From NCBI RefSeq assembly GCF_025972045.1, contig NZ_JAPDHX010000003.1, forward strand, positions 310,001 through 374,000: a stretch of 64,000 nucleotides of DNA, in the 5' to 3' direction. Made by a program: the position numbers and the translations under genes. Below, one piece after another: positions 42,741-51,336 of this stretch. Positions within the stretch are counted from its first letter, which is position 1. Each line of letters opens with the position of its first letter. The notes under the pieces were generated by a model. The model saw only the letters and a program-made list of their open reading frames with translations. It was not told the DNA's origin and ran no database searches. Origin of the DNA: Micropruina sonneratiae (GTDB lineage Bacteria > Actinomycetota > Actinomycetes > Propionibacteriales > Propionibacteriaceae).

Positions 42741-42766
42741 CGTCATCCCGGGCTTGCCCCGGGATC
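42741..42766. repeat. REP-like GTCATCCCGGG element
   Basis: CGTCATCCCGGG followed by GCTTGCCCCGGGATC is a 26-bp element with a CCCGGG core on both sides of GCTTG. It is nearly identical to units at 33251 and 54842. It sits in the 90-bp gap between the GNAT gene and the AhpD-like gene. Confidence 0.6.
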
Positions 42767-42784
42767 TCGTCCCATCGGCCGGGC

Positions 42785-43312
42785 TCAGACGACCAGCGGC
42801 AAGGGCTCATAGGCTGGACGCGGATCGGTGGGCAGCCGGCCGTAGGCGATGACGTCCACCCGGTCACCGTCGACCACCAGCTTGTCCCGCTCCAGTCCTT
42901 CACGGACGAAGCCGGCGGCCAGCGCCACGGCGCGGGAGGCCGGGTTGTCGACCCGGTGGCCGAGCTCGAGGCGTTCCAGCCCTCCGGCGTCCAGGGCCCA
43001 GTCCGCGATCGTCGCGGCCGCCCGCGAACCCCAGCCGCGGCCCCGGTACGCGGCGTGCAACCAGTACCAGAACCAGCCGTTGCGGTTGCCCGGATCGACG
43101 GTGATGCCCACCAGGCCGACCGTGCGGTCCTCGACGGTGATGGCGAACGCCAGGAACGGCCCGCCCGCGGCGCTGAGCCGCTGCACGTAGCCGATGGCGC
43201 TCTCGAGGTCGGTGATGTGCCCCTGCCGGGCCATGTCCGGCGCGGAGGAGAAGGCGGCGAGGACGTCTTCGGCGTCACTCGCACGCAGCCGGCGCAGCAC
43301 CGGGTCATCCAT
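42785..43312 (-). CDS. RimJ/RimL-type GNAT acetyltransferase
   Basis: A 175-residue acetyltransferase. The N-terminal VLRRLRASDAEDVLAAF matches the RimJ/L start. The acetyl-CoA loop is YRGRGWGSRAAATI (about 89), and later LGHRVDNPASRAVALAAGF is the conserved GNAT motif B. It probably acetylates an N-terminal amine of a protein or a small metabolite; substrate unknown. Confidence 0.9.
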   Translation of the reverse strand: MDDPVLRRLRASDAEDVLAAFSSAPDMARQGHITDLESAIGYVQRLSAAGGPFLAFAITVEDRTVGLVGITVDPGNRNGWFWYWLHAAYRGRGWGSRAAATIADWALDAGGLERLELGHRVDNPASRAVALAAGFVREGLERDKLVVDGDRVDVIAYGRLPTDPRPAYEPLPLVV

Positions 43313-43416
43313 GCTCGCGACGTTACCGGCAGATCGTGGCCGGTGCCCGCGCGGGAGGGCCGCGACGGCGTCCGTTTAGGCCCCAGCGCAACGCGACCGC
43401 TACTCTGGTGACCCTT

Positions 43417-43487
43417 GCGGATGTAGCTCAATGGTAGAGCCCCAGTCTTCCAAACTGGCTACGCGGGTTCGATTCCCGTCATCCGCT
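43417..43487 (+). tRNA. tRNA-Gly (anticodon TCC)
   Basis: The acceptor stem GCGGATG pairs with CATCCGC. The D arm TAGCTCAATGGTAGAGC is normal for Gly. The anticodon stem CCAGT/ACTGG encloses CTTCCAA, giving TCC. The T arm GCGGG-TTCGATT-CCCGT is canonical. CCA is not encoded in full. It lies 47 bp upstream of tig in the same direction. Confidence 0.96.
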
Positions 43488-43534
43488 CCGGTTAACGACC
43501 GCACCGAAAGACCACCGACTACAGGAGCATCACG

Positions 43535-44959
43535 TTGCCCAGCACCGTCGAGCAACTCAACCCGTCCCGGGTGAAGTTGACCGTGGAGATCCCGTTCAGC
43601 GACCTCCAGCCGCACCTCGCCAAGGCGTACCGCGAAATCGCCCAGAGCGTGAACATCCCCGGCTTCCGCAAGGGCAAGGTGCCCGCCGCGGTGATCGACC
43701 AGCGGTTCGGCCGCGGGGTCGTGCTGCAGGAGGCGATCAACGCCGCACTGCCGACCGCCTACAGCCAGGCCGTCGAGACCAACAAGCTGATCCCGCTCGG
43801 TGAGCCCGAGGTCGAGATCACCAAGCTCGAGGACGGCGACCTGGTCGAGTTCGTCGCCGAGGTGGACGTCCGTCCCGAGATCGAACTGCCGGCCTTCGAC
43901 ACGCTCTCCGCGACCGTCGACGTGCTCGGAGACCTCGACACCGAGGTCGACAACCGCATTGGCATGATGCGCGAGCGGTTCGCCACCAGCACCGAGGTCG
44001 ACCGCCCGGCCGCCGAGGGTGACGTCGTCACCATCGACCTGGCCGGCACCCGCGACGGTGAGGCCCTCACCGACGCCACCGCGGACGGCGTCACCTACAC
44101 GATCGGCTCCGGCGGCATGCTGGACGGTTTGGACGAGGCGGTGACCGGCCTGGCGGCCGGCGAGTCCGCCGACTTCAGCTCGACCCTGGTCGGCGGTCCG
44201 CTGACCGGCGAGCCCGCCGACATCCATGTGACCGTCACCAAGGTCGCCGAGCAGCAGCTGCCCGAGTTGGACGACGAGTTCGCCCAGTTGGTGTCGGAGT
44301 TCGACACCGTCGAGGAGATGAAGGCCGACCTGGCCACCGGCGTGGCCCAGTTGCTGCGCGCCGAGCAGGTCAACAGCGCCCGCGACAAGGTGCTCGAGGG
44401 CCTGGTCGAGAAGGTCGACTTCGAGCTGCCCGAGAAGCTGCTCGCCGCCGAGATCGAGTCGCGGCACGCCCAGATCGACGACCAGCTGAAGCGGGCCGGG
44501 CTCACCCTTGACCGCTACCTGGAGACCGCCGAGGACGAGGCGGACACGGCCGAGGAGTTCTGGGCCGAGGTCGACACCCGCGCCGAGCAGAGCCTCCGGG
44601 CGCAGATCCTGCTGGACGCCATCGCCGACGCCAGCGAGGTCGGAGTCGAGCAGCACGAGCTGACCGACCTGATCGTGCGCAAGGCGCAGCAGGCCGGCTC
44701 GACGCCCGAGCAGGAACTGCAGCACATGATGGAGCACAACCACATGGGCGCCTGGATGCAGGAGATCCGCCGCAGCAAGGCGCTCAGCCTGGTGCTCGCC
44801 GAGGCCACCGTCACCGACACCGAGGGCGCGACCGTCGACGTCACGCCGCCCGTCGCCGAGGCTGAGGACGCCGCCGAGGTCGAGGGCGCCGCCGACGACG
44901 AGGCGGACGCCGCGGCCGAGCAGGCCGTCGAGGCCGACGAGGTTCCCGCCAAGGCCTGA
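43535..44959 (+). CDS. tig: Trigger factor
   Basis: A 474-residue ribosome-associated chaperone and peptidyl-prolyl isomerase. The N-terminal ribosome-binding motif is GFRKGKVPAAVI (about 43-54). The FKBP-like PPIase domain spans about 165-245 (EGDVVTIDLAGTRDGE), and a helical substrate-binding C-domain follows, with an extra acidic tail of about 35 residues. TTG start at 43535, with CAGGAG upstream. It opens the tig-clpP1-clpP2-clpX block, joining folding and degradation of new proteins. Confidence 0.96.
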   Translation: MPSTVEQLNPSRVKLTVEIPFSDLQPHLAKAYREIAQSVNIPGFRKGKVPAAVIDQRFGRGVVLQEAINAALPTAYSQAVETNKLIPLGEPEVEITKLEDGDLVEFVAEVDVRPEIELPAFDTLSATVDVLGDLDTEVDNRIGMMRERFATSTEVDRPAAEGDVVTIDLAGTRDGEALTDATADGVTYTIGSGGMLDGLDEAVTGLAAGESADFSSTLVGGPLTGEPADIHVTVTKVAEQQLPELDDEFAQLVSEFDTVEEMKADLATGVAQLLRAEQVNSARDKVLEGLVEKVDFELPEKLLAAEIESRHAQIDDQLKRAGLTLDRYLETAEDEADTAEEFWAEVDTRAEQSLRAQILLDAIADASEVGVEQHELTDLIVRKAQQAGSTPEQELQHMMEHNHMGAWMQEIRRSKALSLVLAEATVTDTEGATVDVTPPVAEAEDAAEVEGAADDEADAAAEQAVEADEVPAKA

Positions 44960-44980
44960 CGCCGTCCGCGTCACCCTGAC

Positions 44981-45040
44981 CGCTCGCCCAACTACCGAGG
45001 GCTCGCCAAGCTTGGCGAGCCCTCGGTAGTTGGGCGAGCG
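44981..45040. repeat. Perfect 60-bp palindrome between tig and clpP1
   Basis: Thirty-base arms centred on AAGCTT, with no spacer. The arm begins CGCTCGCCCAACTACCGAG and runs on through GCTCGCC to AAG. The copy at 58144-58219 has the same arm except for two G/C swaps (arm positions 20 and 27), each mirrored on the other arm. Here it follows the tig stop by 21 bp and might act as a terminator or RNA-processing site. Confidence 0.85.
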
Positions 45041-45153
45041 CCGGGGGCGGGGGACAGGCTGGCCAGGGGGCGGACGCCGGGGGCACTGCGCCGTCAGCGA
45101 ACAGCGGGTGGATGCCCTTAGATTTGTCACCGCCGTTGGATAGGTTCGGCAGC

Positions 45154-45792
45154 GTGAACGACATCCAATTGCCCATGACGGCCGCCGCCCCGTTGCGTGC
45201 CGCGGCCGGTATCAGCCTCGCCGGCATCAACGACTCGGTCTACCAGGCCCTGCTGGGTAACCGGATCATCTTCCTCGGCTCCGAGGTGCGCGACGAGAAC
45301 GCGAACGCCATCTGCGCGCAGATGCTGCTGCTCAACGCCGAGGATCCGCACAAGGACATCTACCTCTACATCAACTCTCCGGGCGGCTCGGTCGACTCCG
45401 GCATGGCCATCTTCGACACCATGCAGTGGATCAGCAACGACGTCGCCACGGTGGCGATGGGTCTGGCGGCCTCGATGGGCCAGTTCCTGCTCAGCGCCGG
45501 CACCAAGGGCAAGCGGTTCGCGCTGCCGCACAGCCGGATCATGATGCACCAGCCCTCCGGCGGCCTGGGCGGCACGGCGTCCGACATCCGCATCCAGGCC
45601 GAGCAGTCGCTGCACATCAAGAAGACGATGTCGTCGCTGATCGCCGAGCACACCGGGCAGACCGTCGAGCAGATCGAGGCCGACTCCGACCGTGACCGGT
45701 GGTTCACCGCCGCCGAGGCGCTCGAGTACGGGTTCATCGACCACGTCTACGAGCGCGCCGCCCAGATCGTCTCCGAATCGCCGAACCAGTGA
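45154..45792 (+). CDS. clpP1: ATP-dependent Clp protease proteolytic subunit 1
   Basis: A 212-residue serine protease subunit. Catalytic Ser is in [11 protein letters not shown], His in [11 protein letters not shown] and Asp near the C-terminus in ESDSDRDRW-type context. GTG 45154 is preferred; TAGGTT (45141) lies about eight bases before it like a -10 box, and no ribosome site is present, consistent with a leaderless mRNA. ATG 45175 is an alternative. Forms a mixed ClpP1P2 ring with the next gene, fed by ClpX or ClpC. Confidence 0.93.
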   Translation: MNDIQLPMTAAAPLRAAAGISLAGINDSVYQALLGNRIIFLGSEVRDENANAICAQMLLLNAEDPHKDIYLYINSPGGSVDSGMAIFDTMQWISNDVATVAMGLAASMGQFLLSAGTKGKRFALPHSRIMMHQPSGGLGGTASDIRIQAEQSLHIKKTMSSLIAEHTGQTVEQIEADSDRDRWFTAAEALEYGFIDHVYERAAQIVSESPNQ

Positions 45793-45800
45793 GGACCGTC

Positions 45801-46451
45801 ATGACCACGCCCGCTCTGCCCGGTGGACTGGCCCCGGCCGGTCCGTCGATGGACTACTACATCCCGCAGTGGGAGGAGCGCACCAGCTACGGCGTCCGGC
45901 GCGTCGACCCCTACACCAAGCTGTTCGAGGACCGGATCATCTTCCTCGGCACCCCGATCAGCGACGACATCGCCAATGCGGTGATGGCCCAGTTGCTGTG
46001 CCTGCAGTCGATGGATCCCGAGCGTCCGATCAGCATCTACCTCAACAGCCCCGGCGGCTCGTTCACGGCGCTGACGGCGATCTACGACACGATGCGCTAC
46101 ATCAAGCCCGACGTGCAGACGGTGTGCCTGGGCCAGGCGGCGTCGGCGGCCGCGGTGCTGCTCGCCGCGGGCACCAAGGGCAAGCGACTGGCGCTGCCGA
46201 ACAGCCGCATCCTGATCCACCAGCCGGCCACCGAGGGCGGTTACGGCCAGTCCTCCGATCTGGAGATCCAGGCCAAGGAGATCCTGCGGATCCGGTCGCT
46301 GATGGAGGGCATGCTCGCCGAGTCGACCGGCCAGGAGGTCGAGAAGATCTCCCGCGACATCGAGCGCGACAAGTACCTGACCGCCGAGGAGGCCGTCGAG
46401 TACGGCATCGTGGACGCCATCCTCACCTCGCTCAAGGACATCGAAGCCTGA
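45801..46451 (+). CDS. clpP2: ATP-dependent Clp protease proteolytic subunit 2
   Basis: A 216-residue ClpP. Ser is in [13 protein letters not shown] and His in [13 protein letters not shown], followed by [15 protein letters not shown]. It starts 8 bp after clpP1 with GAGGACC before the ATG, so the two are co-transcribed. In actinobacteria ClpP1 and ClpP2 assemble into one heteromeric tetradecamer, and both are needed for activity. Confidence 0.95.
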   Translation: MTTPALPGGLAPAGPSMDYYIPQWEERTSYGVRRVDPYTKLFEDRIIFLGTPISDDIANAVMAQLLCLQSMDPERPISIYLNSPGGSFTALTAIYDTMRYIKPDVQTVCLGQAASAAAVLLAAGTKGKRLALPNSRILIHQPATEGGYGQSSDLEIQAKEILRIRSLMEGMLAESTGQEVEKISRDIERDKYLTAEEAVEYGIVDAILTSLKDIEA

Positions 46452-46527
46452 TCTGCCGCGCTGGGGTGCGTTCCTTGCGGATGCGCCCCAGCGGGCTAGG
46501 GTGGCCATCACGGGAAGGAGGGCGGCG

Positions 46528-47823
46528 GTGGCACGAATCGGGGAGACCTCCGAACTGCTGAAGTGTTCGTTCTGCGGAAAGAGCCAGAAGCAGGTCAAGA
46601 AACTGATCGCGGGTCCAGGTGTGTACATCTGTGACGAGTGCATCGACTTGTGCAACGAGATCATCGAGGAGGAGTTCTCCGAGGCGGCCGACGTCGGCCT
46701 GCTCGACGACCTGCCCAAGCCACGCGAGATCTGCTCCTTCCTCGACTCCTACGTGATCGGCCAGGAGGTGGCGAAGAAGGCGCTCAGCGTCGCCGTCTAC
46801 AACCACTACAAGCGGGTGCAGGCCCAGGCCACCAATCCGTCCGGACGCCGCGCGGCCGAGGAGGAGTCGGTCGAGCTCGGCAAGTCCAACATTCTGCTGA
46901 TCGGCCCCACCGGCTGCGGCAAGACCTACCTCGCCCAGACCCTGGCCCGCATGCTGAACGTGCCGTTCGCCATGGCGGACGCCACCGCGCTGACCGAGGC
47001 CGGCTACGTCGGCGAAGACGTCGAGAACATCCTGCTGAAGCTCATCCAGGCGGCCGACTTCGACGTGAAGAAGGCCGAGACGGGCATCATCTACATCGAC
47101 GAGATCGACAAGGTCGCCCGCAAGAGCGAGAACCCCTCCATCACCCGCGACGTGTCCGGTGAGGGCGTCCAGCAGGCGTTGCTGAAGATCCTCGAGGGCA
47201 CCACCGCGTCCGTACCCCCGCAGGGCGGCCGCAAGCACCCGCACCAGGACTTCATCCAGATCGACACCACCAACATCCTGTTCATCGTCGGCGGCGCGTT
47301 CGCCGGGCTCGAGGAGATCATCAACGCCCGGGTCGGCAAGCGTCCGCTCGGGTTCAACAACGACGCCGCGGTGCGCAAGCCCGCCTCGGCCAACCCGTTT
47401 GAAGAGGTGCGCCCCGAGGACCTGCACCGCTACGGGCTGATCCCCGAGTTCATCGGCCGGTTGCCGATGATCTCCACGGTGGCCTCACTCGACGCCGCCG
47501 CCCTGGTGCGCATCCTGGTCGAACCGAAGAACGCGCTGATCAAGCAGTTCCGCAAGCTGTTCGAGATGGACGGCGTCGACCTGCAGTTCACCGACGAGGC
47601 CATCGCGGCGGTGTCGGACATGGCGCTGCACCGGGGCATCGGTGCTCGCGGGCTGCGTTCGATCCTCGAGGAGATCCTGCTCAACGTCATGTACCACGTG
47701 CCCAGCGACGACGACGTCGCCCGCGTCGTGGTCACCGAGAGCGTGGTCCGCGACGGCGTGGCGCCCACGCTGGTCTCGCGGGCCAAGGTGGCCCGCAGCG
47801 ACCGGCGCGAGAAGAGCGCCTGA
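46528..47823 (+). CDS. clpX: ClpX unfoldase
   Basis: A 431-residue AAA+ protein. The N-terminal zinc finger has Cys 13, 16, 35 and 38 (CSFC and CDEC). Walker A is GPTGCGKT (about 134), Walker [10 protein letters not shown], and the ClpP-docking loop region lies around 270-285. The GTG start at 46528 follows GGGAAGGAGG. It unfolds tagged proteins and feeds them into ClpP1P2. Confidence 0.97.
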   Translation: MARIGETSELLKCSFCGKSQKQVKKLIAGPGVYICDECIDLCNEIIEEEFSEAADVGLLDDLPKPREICSFLDSYVIGQEVAKKALSVAVYNHYKRVQAQATNPSGRRAAEEESVELGKSNILLIGPTGCGKTYLAQTLARMLNVPFAMADATALTEAGYVGEDVENILLKLIQAADFDVKKAETGIIYIDEIDKVARKSENPSITRDVSGEGVQQALLKILEGTTASVPPQGGRKHPHQDFIQIDTTNILFIVGGAFAGLEEIINARVGKRPLGFNNDAAVRKPASANPFEEVRPEDLHRYGLIPEFIGRLPMISTVASLDAAALVRILVEPKNALIKQFRKLFEMDGVDLQFTDEAIAAVSDMALHRGIGARGLRSILEEILLNVMYHVPSDDDVARVVVTESVVRDGVAPTLVSRAKVARSDRREKSA

Positions 47824-47824
47824 G

Positions 47825-48622
47825 TCAGCCGCTGGCCTGCAGCCCGGGGCTCGACGGACTCGAGGGGTAGGTGTCGACCAGCCCCTGCAGCCGGGCGATG
47901 CTCACCGCGACCAGCCGGTCGTGCACGCCGAGCTTGCGGTAGATGTTGCCCAAGTGCTTGTGCACGGTACGCGGCGAGAGCTGCAGCCGTGACGCGATCG
48001 AGGTGGCGAGCAAGCCTTCGGCCAGCAGCCCCAGCACCTGCAGTTCGCGGTCGGTCATGTGGTTGGTGGCCACGGCCGTCCGTACCCAGTCCTGCGCGTC
48101 GTGCGCGCGCACCAATCGTGCCGCATGCGGCCACAGCGCCACCAGGGCGTCGCGGGCGCGGTCGAGCAGCGCACGGCAGCCGGGGGTGAACGGCTGCGTC
48201 CGGACGAAGGCCAGCAGCCGGCCCGGCCCGTTGGCGCCCGGTGGGTCCGCCGGTCGGATCCACATCGAGGCGACATGGCCGAGATCGGCCACGTACTCGA
48301 CCCGGAAGTCCTCCTCGCCGGCCTGTAGTCCGCGACGCAGCAGGCTGTCGCCGATGGTGGTGGCGAGCGGGCTGTCGGGCCACGTACACACCACCTGGTC
48401 GGGCCGGTCGGGGTGCAGGGCGATGGTGACCGCGACGTCGGCATTCAGCGCGTTACCCAGTTGGCGACAGATGATCTGGTCGGCGGCGTGGCCCAGAGTG
48501 AGGGCGTGCATGGCCGAGCACAGCATGTCCAACACCACTGTTGCGGTGTCGGCGCGTGGCGTTCCCCCCTCATGTGAAGCCACCTGCTCGTCCCTTCGGC
48601 CGATAATGCAGGAATCAATCAC
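47825..48622 (-). CDS. LuxR-type HTH transcriptional regulator
   Basis: A 265-residue regulator. The C-terminal LuxR/GerE domain reads MTDRELQVLGLLAEGL, then SPRTVHKHLGNIYRKLGV. The N-terminal 170 residues look like a GAF/PAS-type sensor with no phospho-acceptor Asp signature. The start is uncertain (ATG 48622 or an internal GTG). It is divergent from ptsH, so it may respond to sugar status, but that is context only. It converges on clpX with a 1-bp gap and no visible terminator. Confidence 0.85.
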   Translation of the reverse strand: MIDSCIIGRRDEQVASHEGGTPRADTATVVLDMLCSAMHALTLGHAADQIICRQLGNALNADVAVTIALHPDRPDQVVCTWPDSPLATTIGDSLLRRGLQAGEEDFRVEYVADLGHVASMWIRPADPPGANGPGRLLAFVRTQPFTPGCRALLDRARDALVALWPHAARLVRAHDAQDWVRTAVATNHMTDRELQVLGLLAEGLLATSIASRLQLSPRTVHKHLGNIYRKLGVHDRLVAVSIARLQGLVDTYPSSPSSPGLQASG

Positions 48623-48869
48623 CTCGGCTCCTCCCGATCATGCACAGGAGCCACTGGGCGCTTGCACAGATACGGTGGCACAACTGCGTATTACAGCTCA
48701 ATAGTCCGTGGTCCATGCGGCCTTGGTGCGAGTCTGCCGAGCGACCTCCCGCGCCTTGATACCCCCTAGCCGAGCGCCATATATTGGCAAAGACCGCAGG
48801 CGTCGCGACTCGCGTACGCCGAGTCATCACCCAGGTCCTCTGGGGCCATTCGCACAAAGGAGTCCATCC

Positions 48870-49139
48870 ATGGCCACCCGTGAAGTCGCTATCGGTTCGT
48901 CCGTCGGCCTGCACGCCCGTCCCGCCTCCATCTTCGTCCAGGCCGCCACGGCGACCGGCCTTCCGGTCACCATCGCCAAGCAGGGTGGAAACCCGGTCGA
49001 CGCACGCAGCATCCTGGGCGTGATGGCACTCGGCGCCAAGAACGGTGAGGTCGTCACCCTGTCCGCCGAGGGCGACGGCGCAGACGCCGCCCTCGATTCC
49101 CTGGTCGCGTTGCTCGAACGGGATCTGGACGCCGAATGA
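48870..49139 (+). CDS. ptsH: Phosphocarrier protein HPr
   Basis: An 89-residue PTS carrier. Active-site His15 is in GLHARPAS, and the regulatory Ser site (about 47) is in ARSILGVMAL. AAAGGAG lies eight bases upstream. It accepts phosphate from Enzyme I, encoded by the next gene, which overlaps its stop by 4 bp, and passes it to sugar-specific EIIA proteins. EII genes are not in this window. Confidence 0.96.
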   Translation: MATREVAIGSSVGLHARPASIFVQAATATGLPVTIAKQGGNPVDARSILGVMALGAKNGEVVTLSAEGDGADAALDSLVALLERDLDAE

Positions 49140-50821
49140 GCGATCTTCACTCGACGCTGACCGGTATCGGCGTGAGTGCGGGCGTGGCGGTCGGCCCCCT
49201 GGTGATCGTCAACCCCCCACCCACCCCGCCCGCGGACGAGGCGCCCACCACCGATGCGGCGGCCGCCTCGACCCAGGTTCGCGACACGCTGAAGGCGGTC
49301 GCCGACGGGCTGCTGGCCAAGGCCGCTAACGCCGATGCGCACGCCAAGCCGATCCTGGAGGCCGGTGCCATGATGGCCGGCGACCCGGGTCTCGCCGGAG
49401 CGATCGACACCCAGTTGCAAACCGGCAAGGGCATCACCAGGGCGGTCTCGGACGCCGTGGACGAGTACTGCGCCATGTTCGAGTCGCTGGGCGGCTATAT
49501 GGCCGAGCGGGTCACCGACCTGCGCGACGTCCGTGACCGCACGGTCGCCCGATTGCTCGGTAAGCCCGAGCCCGGCGTCCCGACCTTGACCGCCCCCAGC
49601 GTGCTGGCGGCGATCGACCTGGCGCCGGCCGAAACCGCGACCCTGTCGACCGAGACCTGCCTGGGCATCATCACCTCCGCCGGGGGACCGACCAGCCACA
49701 CCGCGATCCTTGCGGCGCAGCTCGGCATTCCCGCGATCGTTCAGGCGGCCGGCATCCTCGACGTACCGTTCGGCACCAGTGTTGCGCTGGACGGCGGTGT
49801 GGGCGAGATCATCGTCGACCCGAGCGACGAGGAGAAGCAGTCCCTGCAGGACCGCAAGGCACGCCGCGAGAAGGCGCTCGCCGCCGGCTCGGGCAAGGGC
49901 ACCACCAAGGACGGCCATCCGATCCAGCTGCTGGCCAACATCGGCACCGCTGCCGACGCCCACAAGGCGGCCGCGATGGACGTCGAGGGCGTGGGGCTGT
50001 TCCGTTCGGAGTTCCTGTTCCTGGACCGTGACACGGCGCCGACCGTCGACGAACAGACCGCGACGTACACCGAGGTACTCGAGGCGTTCGGCGACCGCAA
50101 GGTCGTCGTCCGCACCCTCGATGCCGGTGCTGACAAGCCGCTCGCCTTCGCCGATCTCGGCGAAGAGGAGAACCCGGCACTCGGACGCCGTGGCATCAGG
50201 CTCAGCGCGGTGCGCACCGACCTGCTCGACGACCAGCTGCAGGCGCTGTACAACGCGTGGAAGGCGACCAACGGAAACCTGTGGGTGATGGCGCCGATGA
50301 TCGCCACCCGTCAGGAGGCCGCCTGGTTCGCCGAGCGGGTCCGGGCGATCGGCCTGCCCAAGGTGGGCGTGATGATCGAGGTGCCGGCCGCGGCGCTGCG
50401 ATCGTTCGACGTGCTCAGCGAGGTCGATTTCGCCAGTCTCGGCACCAACGACCTGGGCCAGTACACGATGGCCGCCGACCGGATGCAGGGTGAGCTGTCG
50501 GTGCTGCTCGACCGGTGGCAGCCGGCACTGCTCGACATCATCTACTACGCCTGCGACGGCGGGGCCAAGACAGGGCATCCCGTCGGCGTCTGTGGCGAGG
50601 CCGGTGGCGATCCGCTGCTGGCCCTCGTCCTGGCCGGTCTCGGGGTGTCCAGCCTGTCGATGGCGGCCAGCAAGGTCCGGGCCGTCCGGACGGCGCTGGC
50701 GCTGCACGACCTGCCTCAGTGCCAGCAGATGGCGGCCGCCGCTCGGGCGTCCGTCGGACCGCAGGAGGCTCGCGAGGTCGTGCTGTCGATGGCCGACCCG
50801 ATCATGCGCGACCTGCTCTGA
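49136..50821 (+). CDS. ptsI: PTS Enzyme I (phosphoenolpyruvate-protein phosphotransferase)
   Basis: A 561-residue enzyme. The phospho-His is His188 in GGPTSHTAI. The N-terminal domain starts GIGVSAGVAVGPL. The PEP-binding C-terminal barrel holds GVGLFRSEFLF and GTNDLGQYTMAADR. Its ATG overlaps the ptsH stop (ATGA). It uses PEP to phosphorylate HPr, starting the sugar uptake cascade. Confidence 0.96.
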   Translation: MSDLHSTLTGIGVSAGVAVGPLVIVNPPPTPPADEAPTTDAAAASTQVRDTLKAVADGLLAKAANADAHAKPILEAGAMMAGDPGLAGAIDTQLQTGKGITRAVSDAVDEYCAMFESLGGYMAERVTDLRDVRDRTVARLLGKPEPGVPTLTAPSVLAAIDLAPAETATLSTETCLGIITSAGGPTSHTAILAAQLGIPAIVQAAGILDVPFGTSVALDGGVGEIIVDPSDEEKQSLQDRKARREKALAAGSGKGTTKDGHPIQLLANIGTAADAHKAAAMDVEGVGLFRSEFLFLDRDTAPTVDEQTATYTEVLEAFGDRKVVVRTLDAGADKPLAFADLGEEENPALGRRGIRLSAVRTDLLDDQLQALYNAWKATNGNLWVMAPMIATRQEAAWFAERVRAIGLPKVGVMIEVPAAALRSFDVLSEVDFASLGTNDLGQYTMAADRMQGELSVLLDRWQPALLDIIYYACDGGAKTGHPVGVCGEAGGDPLLALVLAGLGVSSLSMAASKVRAVRTALALHDLPQCQQMAAAARASVGPQEAREVVLSMADPIMRDLL

Positions 50822-50830
50822 TCCATCCGC

Positions 50831-50864
50831 GAACGGGCCGGCGAGTTCGCTCGCCGGCCCGTTC
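50831..50864. terminator. Strong terminator between convergent genes
   Basis: A 15-bp perfect stem (GAACGGGCCGGCGAG with its complement) is closed by a TTCG tetraloop. It lies 10 bp after the ptsI stop and 11 bp from the end of the convergent lipoprotein gene, so it serves both. Confidence 0.85.
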
Positions 50865-50874
50865 GGCCTCCGGG

Positions 50875-51336
50875 CTACTTCTTGGCGCCCTTGAGCGAAC
50901 CCTCGATGCCGCCCTTGCTGGATCCCGCGAGGCACAGCACCTCACGGTCGCCGATCGTCCACGAGTCCTCGACCGGGTACATGTAGTACATCTCGTAGCT
51001 GGAGTTCTTGGTGGCGAGCCCGACGAACGACTTGAACTGCGCGGCGCAGTAACTGTCGGCCTGCTTGCGCACCTCGTTGTCGCCGGGGAAGTCCGTGCCC
51101 TCCAGGGCCGTCGAGGCGTACGCCTCGTAGTAGTGCGCCTGCTCGCAGGGCAGTACCTGCAGGCTGTCGACGTCGCCCTCCGTCATCGGGCCCGTGCAGT
51201 CACCGACGGAGACCTGGAACGGGTCGACCGAGGCGGACTCCGTCACCTGCCCGGCGGTGTTGCGCGGCGCCCCGGTGACGCAGCCTGCCAGGAGCAGTCC
51301 GCAGGCCGCCCAGGCGACGGCAGACCGCAGCCTCAC
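50875..51336 (-). CDS. Septum-formation family lipoprotein
   Basis: A 153-residue exported protein with lipobox LLLAGC, Cys about 19. [10 protein letters not shown] and [16 protein letters not shown] match the Septum_form domain, with pairs of cysteines (DC.., PC.., SYC..., LC). Family members are linked to actinobacterial cell division, but evidence is thin. Its ATG overlaps the valS stop, so both are likely co-transcribed. Confidence 0.8.
   Translation of the reverse strand: MRLRSAVAWAACGLLLAGCVTGAPRNTAGQVTESASVDPFQVSVGDCTGPMTEGDVDSLQVLPCEQAHYYEAYASTALEGTDFPGDNEVRKQADSYCAAQFKSFVGLATKNSSYEMYYMYPVEDSWTIGDREVLCLAGSSKGGIEGSLKGAKK

Noticed and set aside
44981-45040. Both long palindromes as ordinary rho-independent terminators
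   Set aside because: The copy at 58144 lies between divergent genes where no transcript ends, and neither has a T tract. The tig copy alone could act as one.
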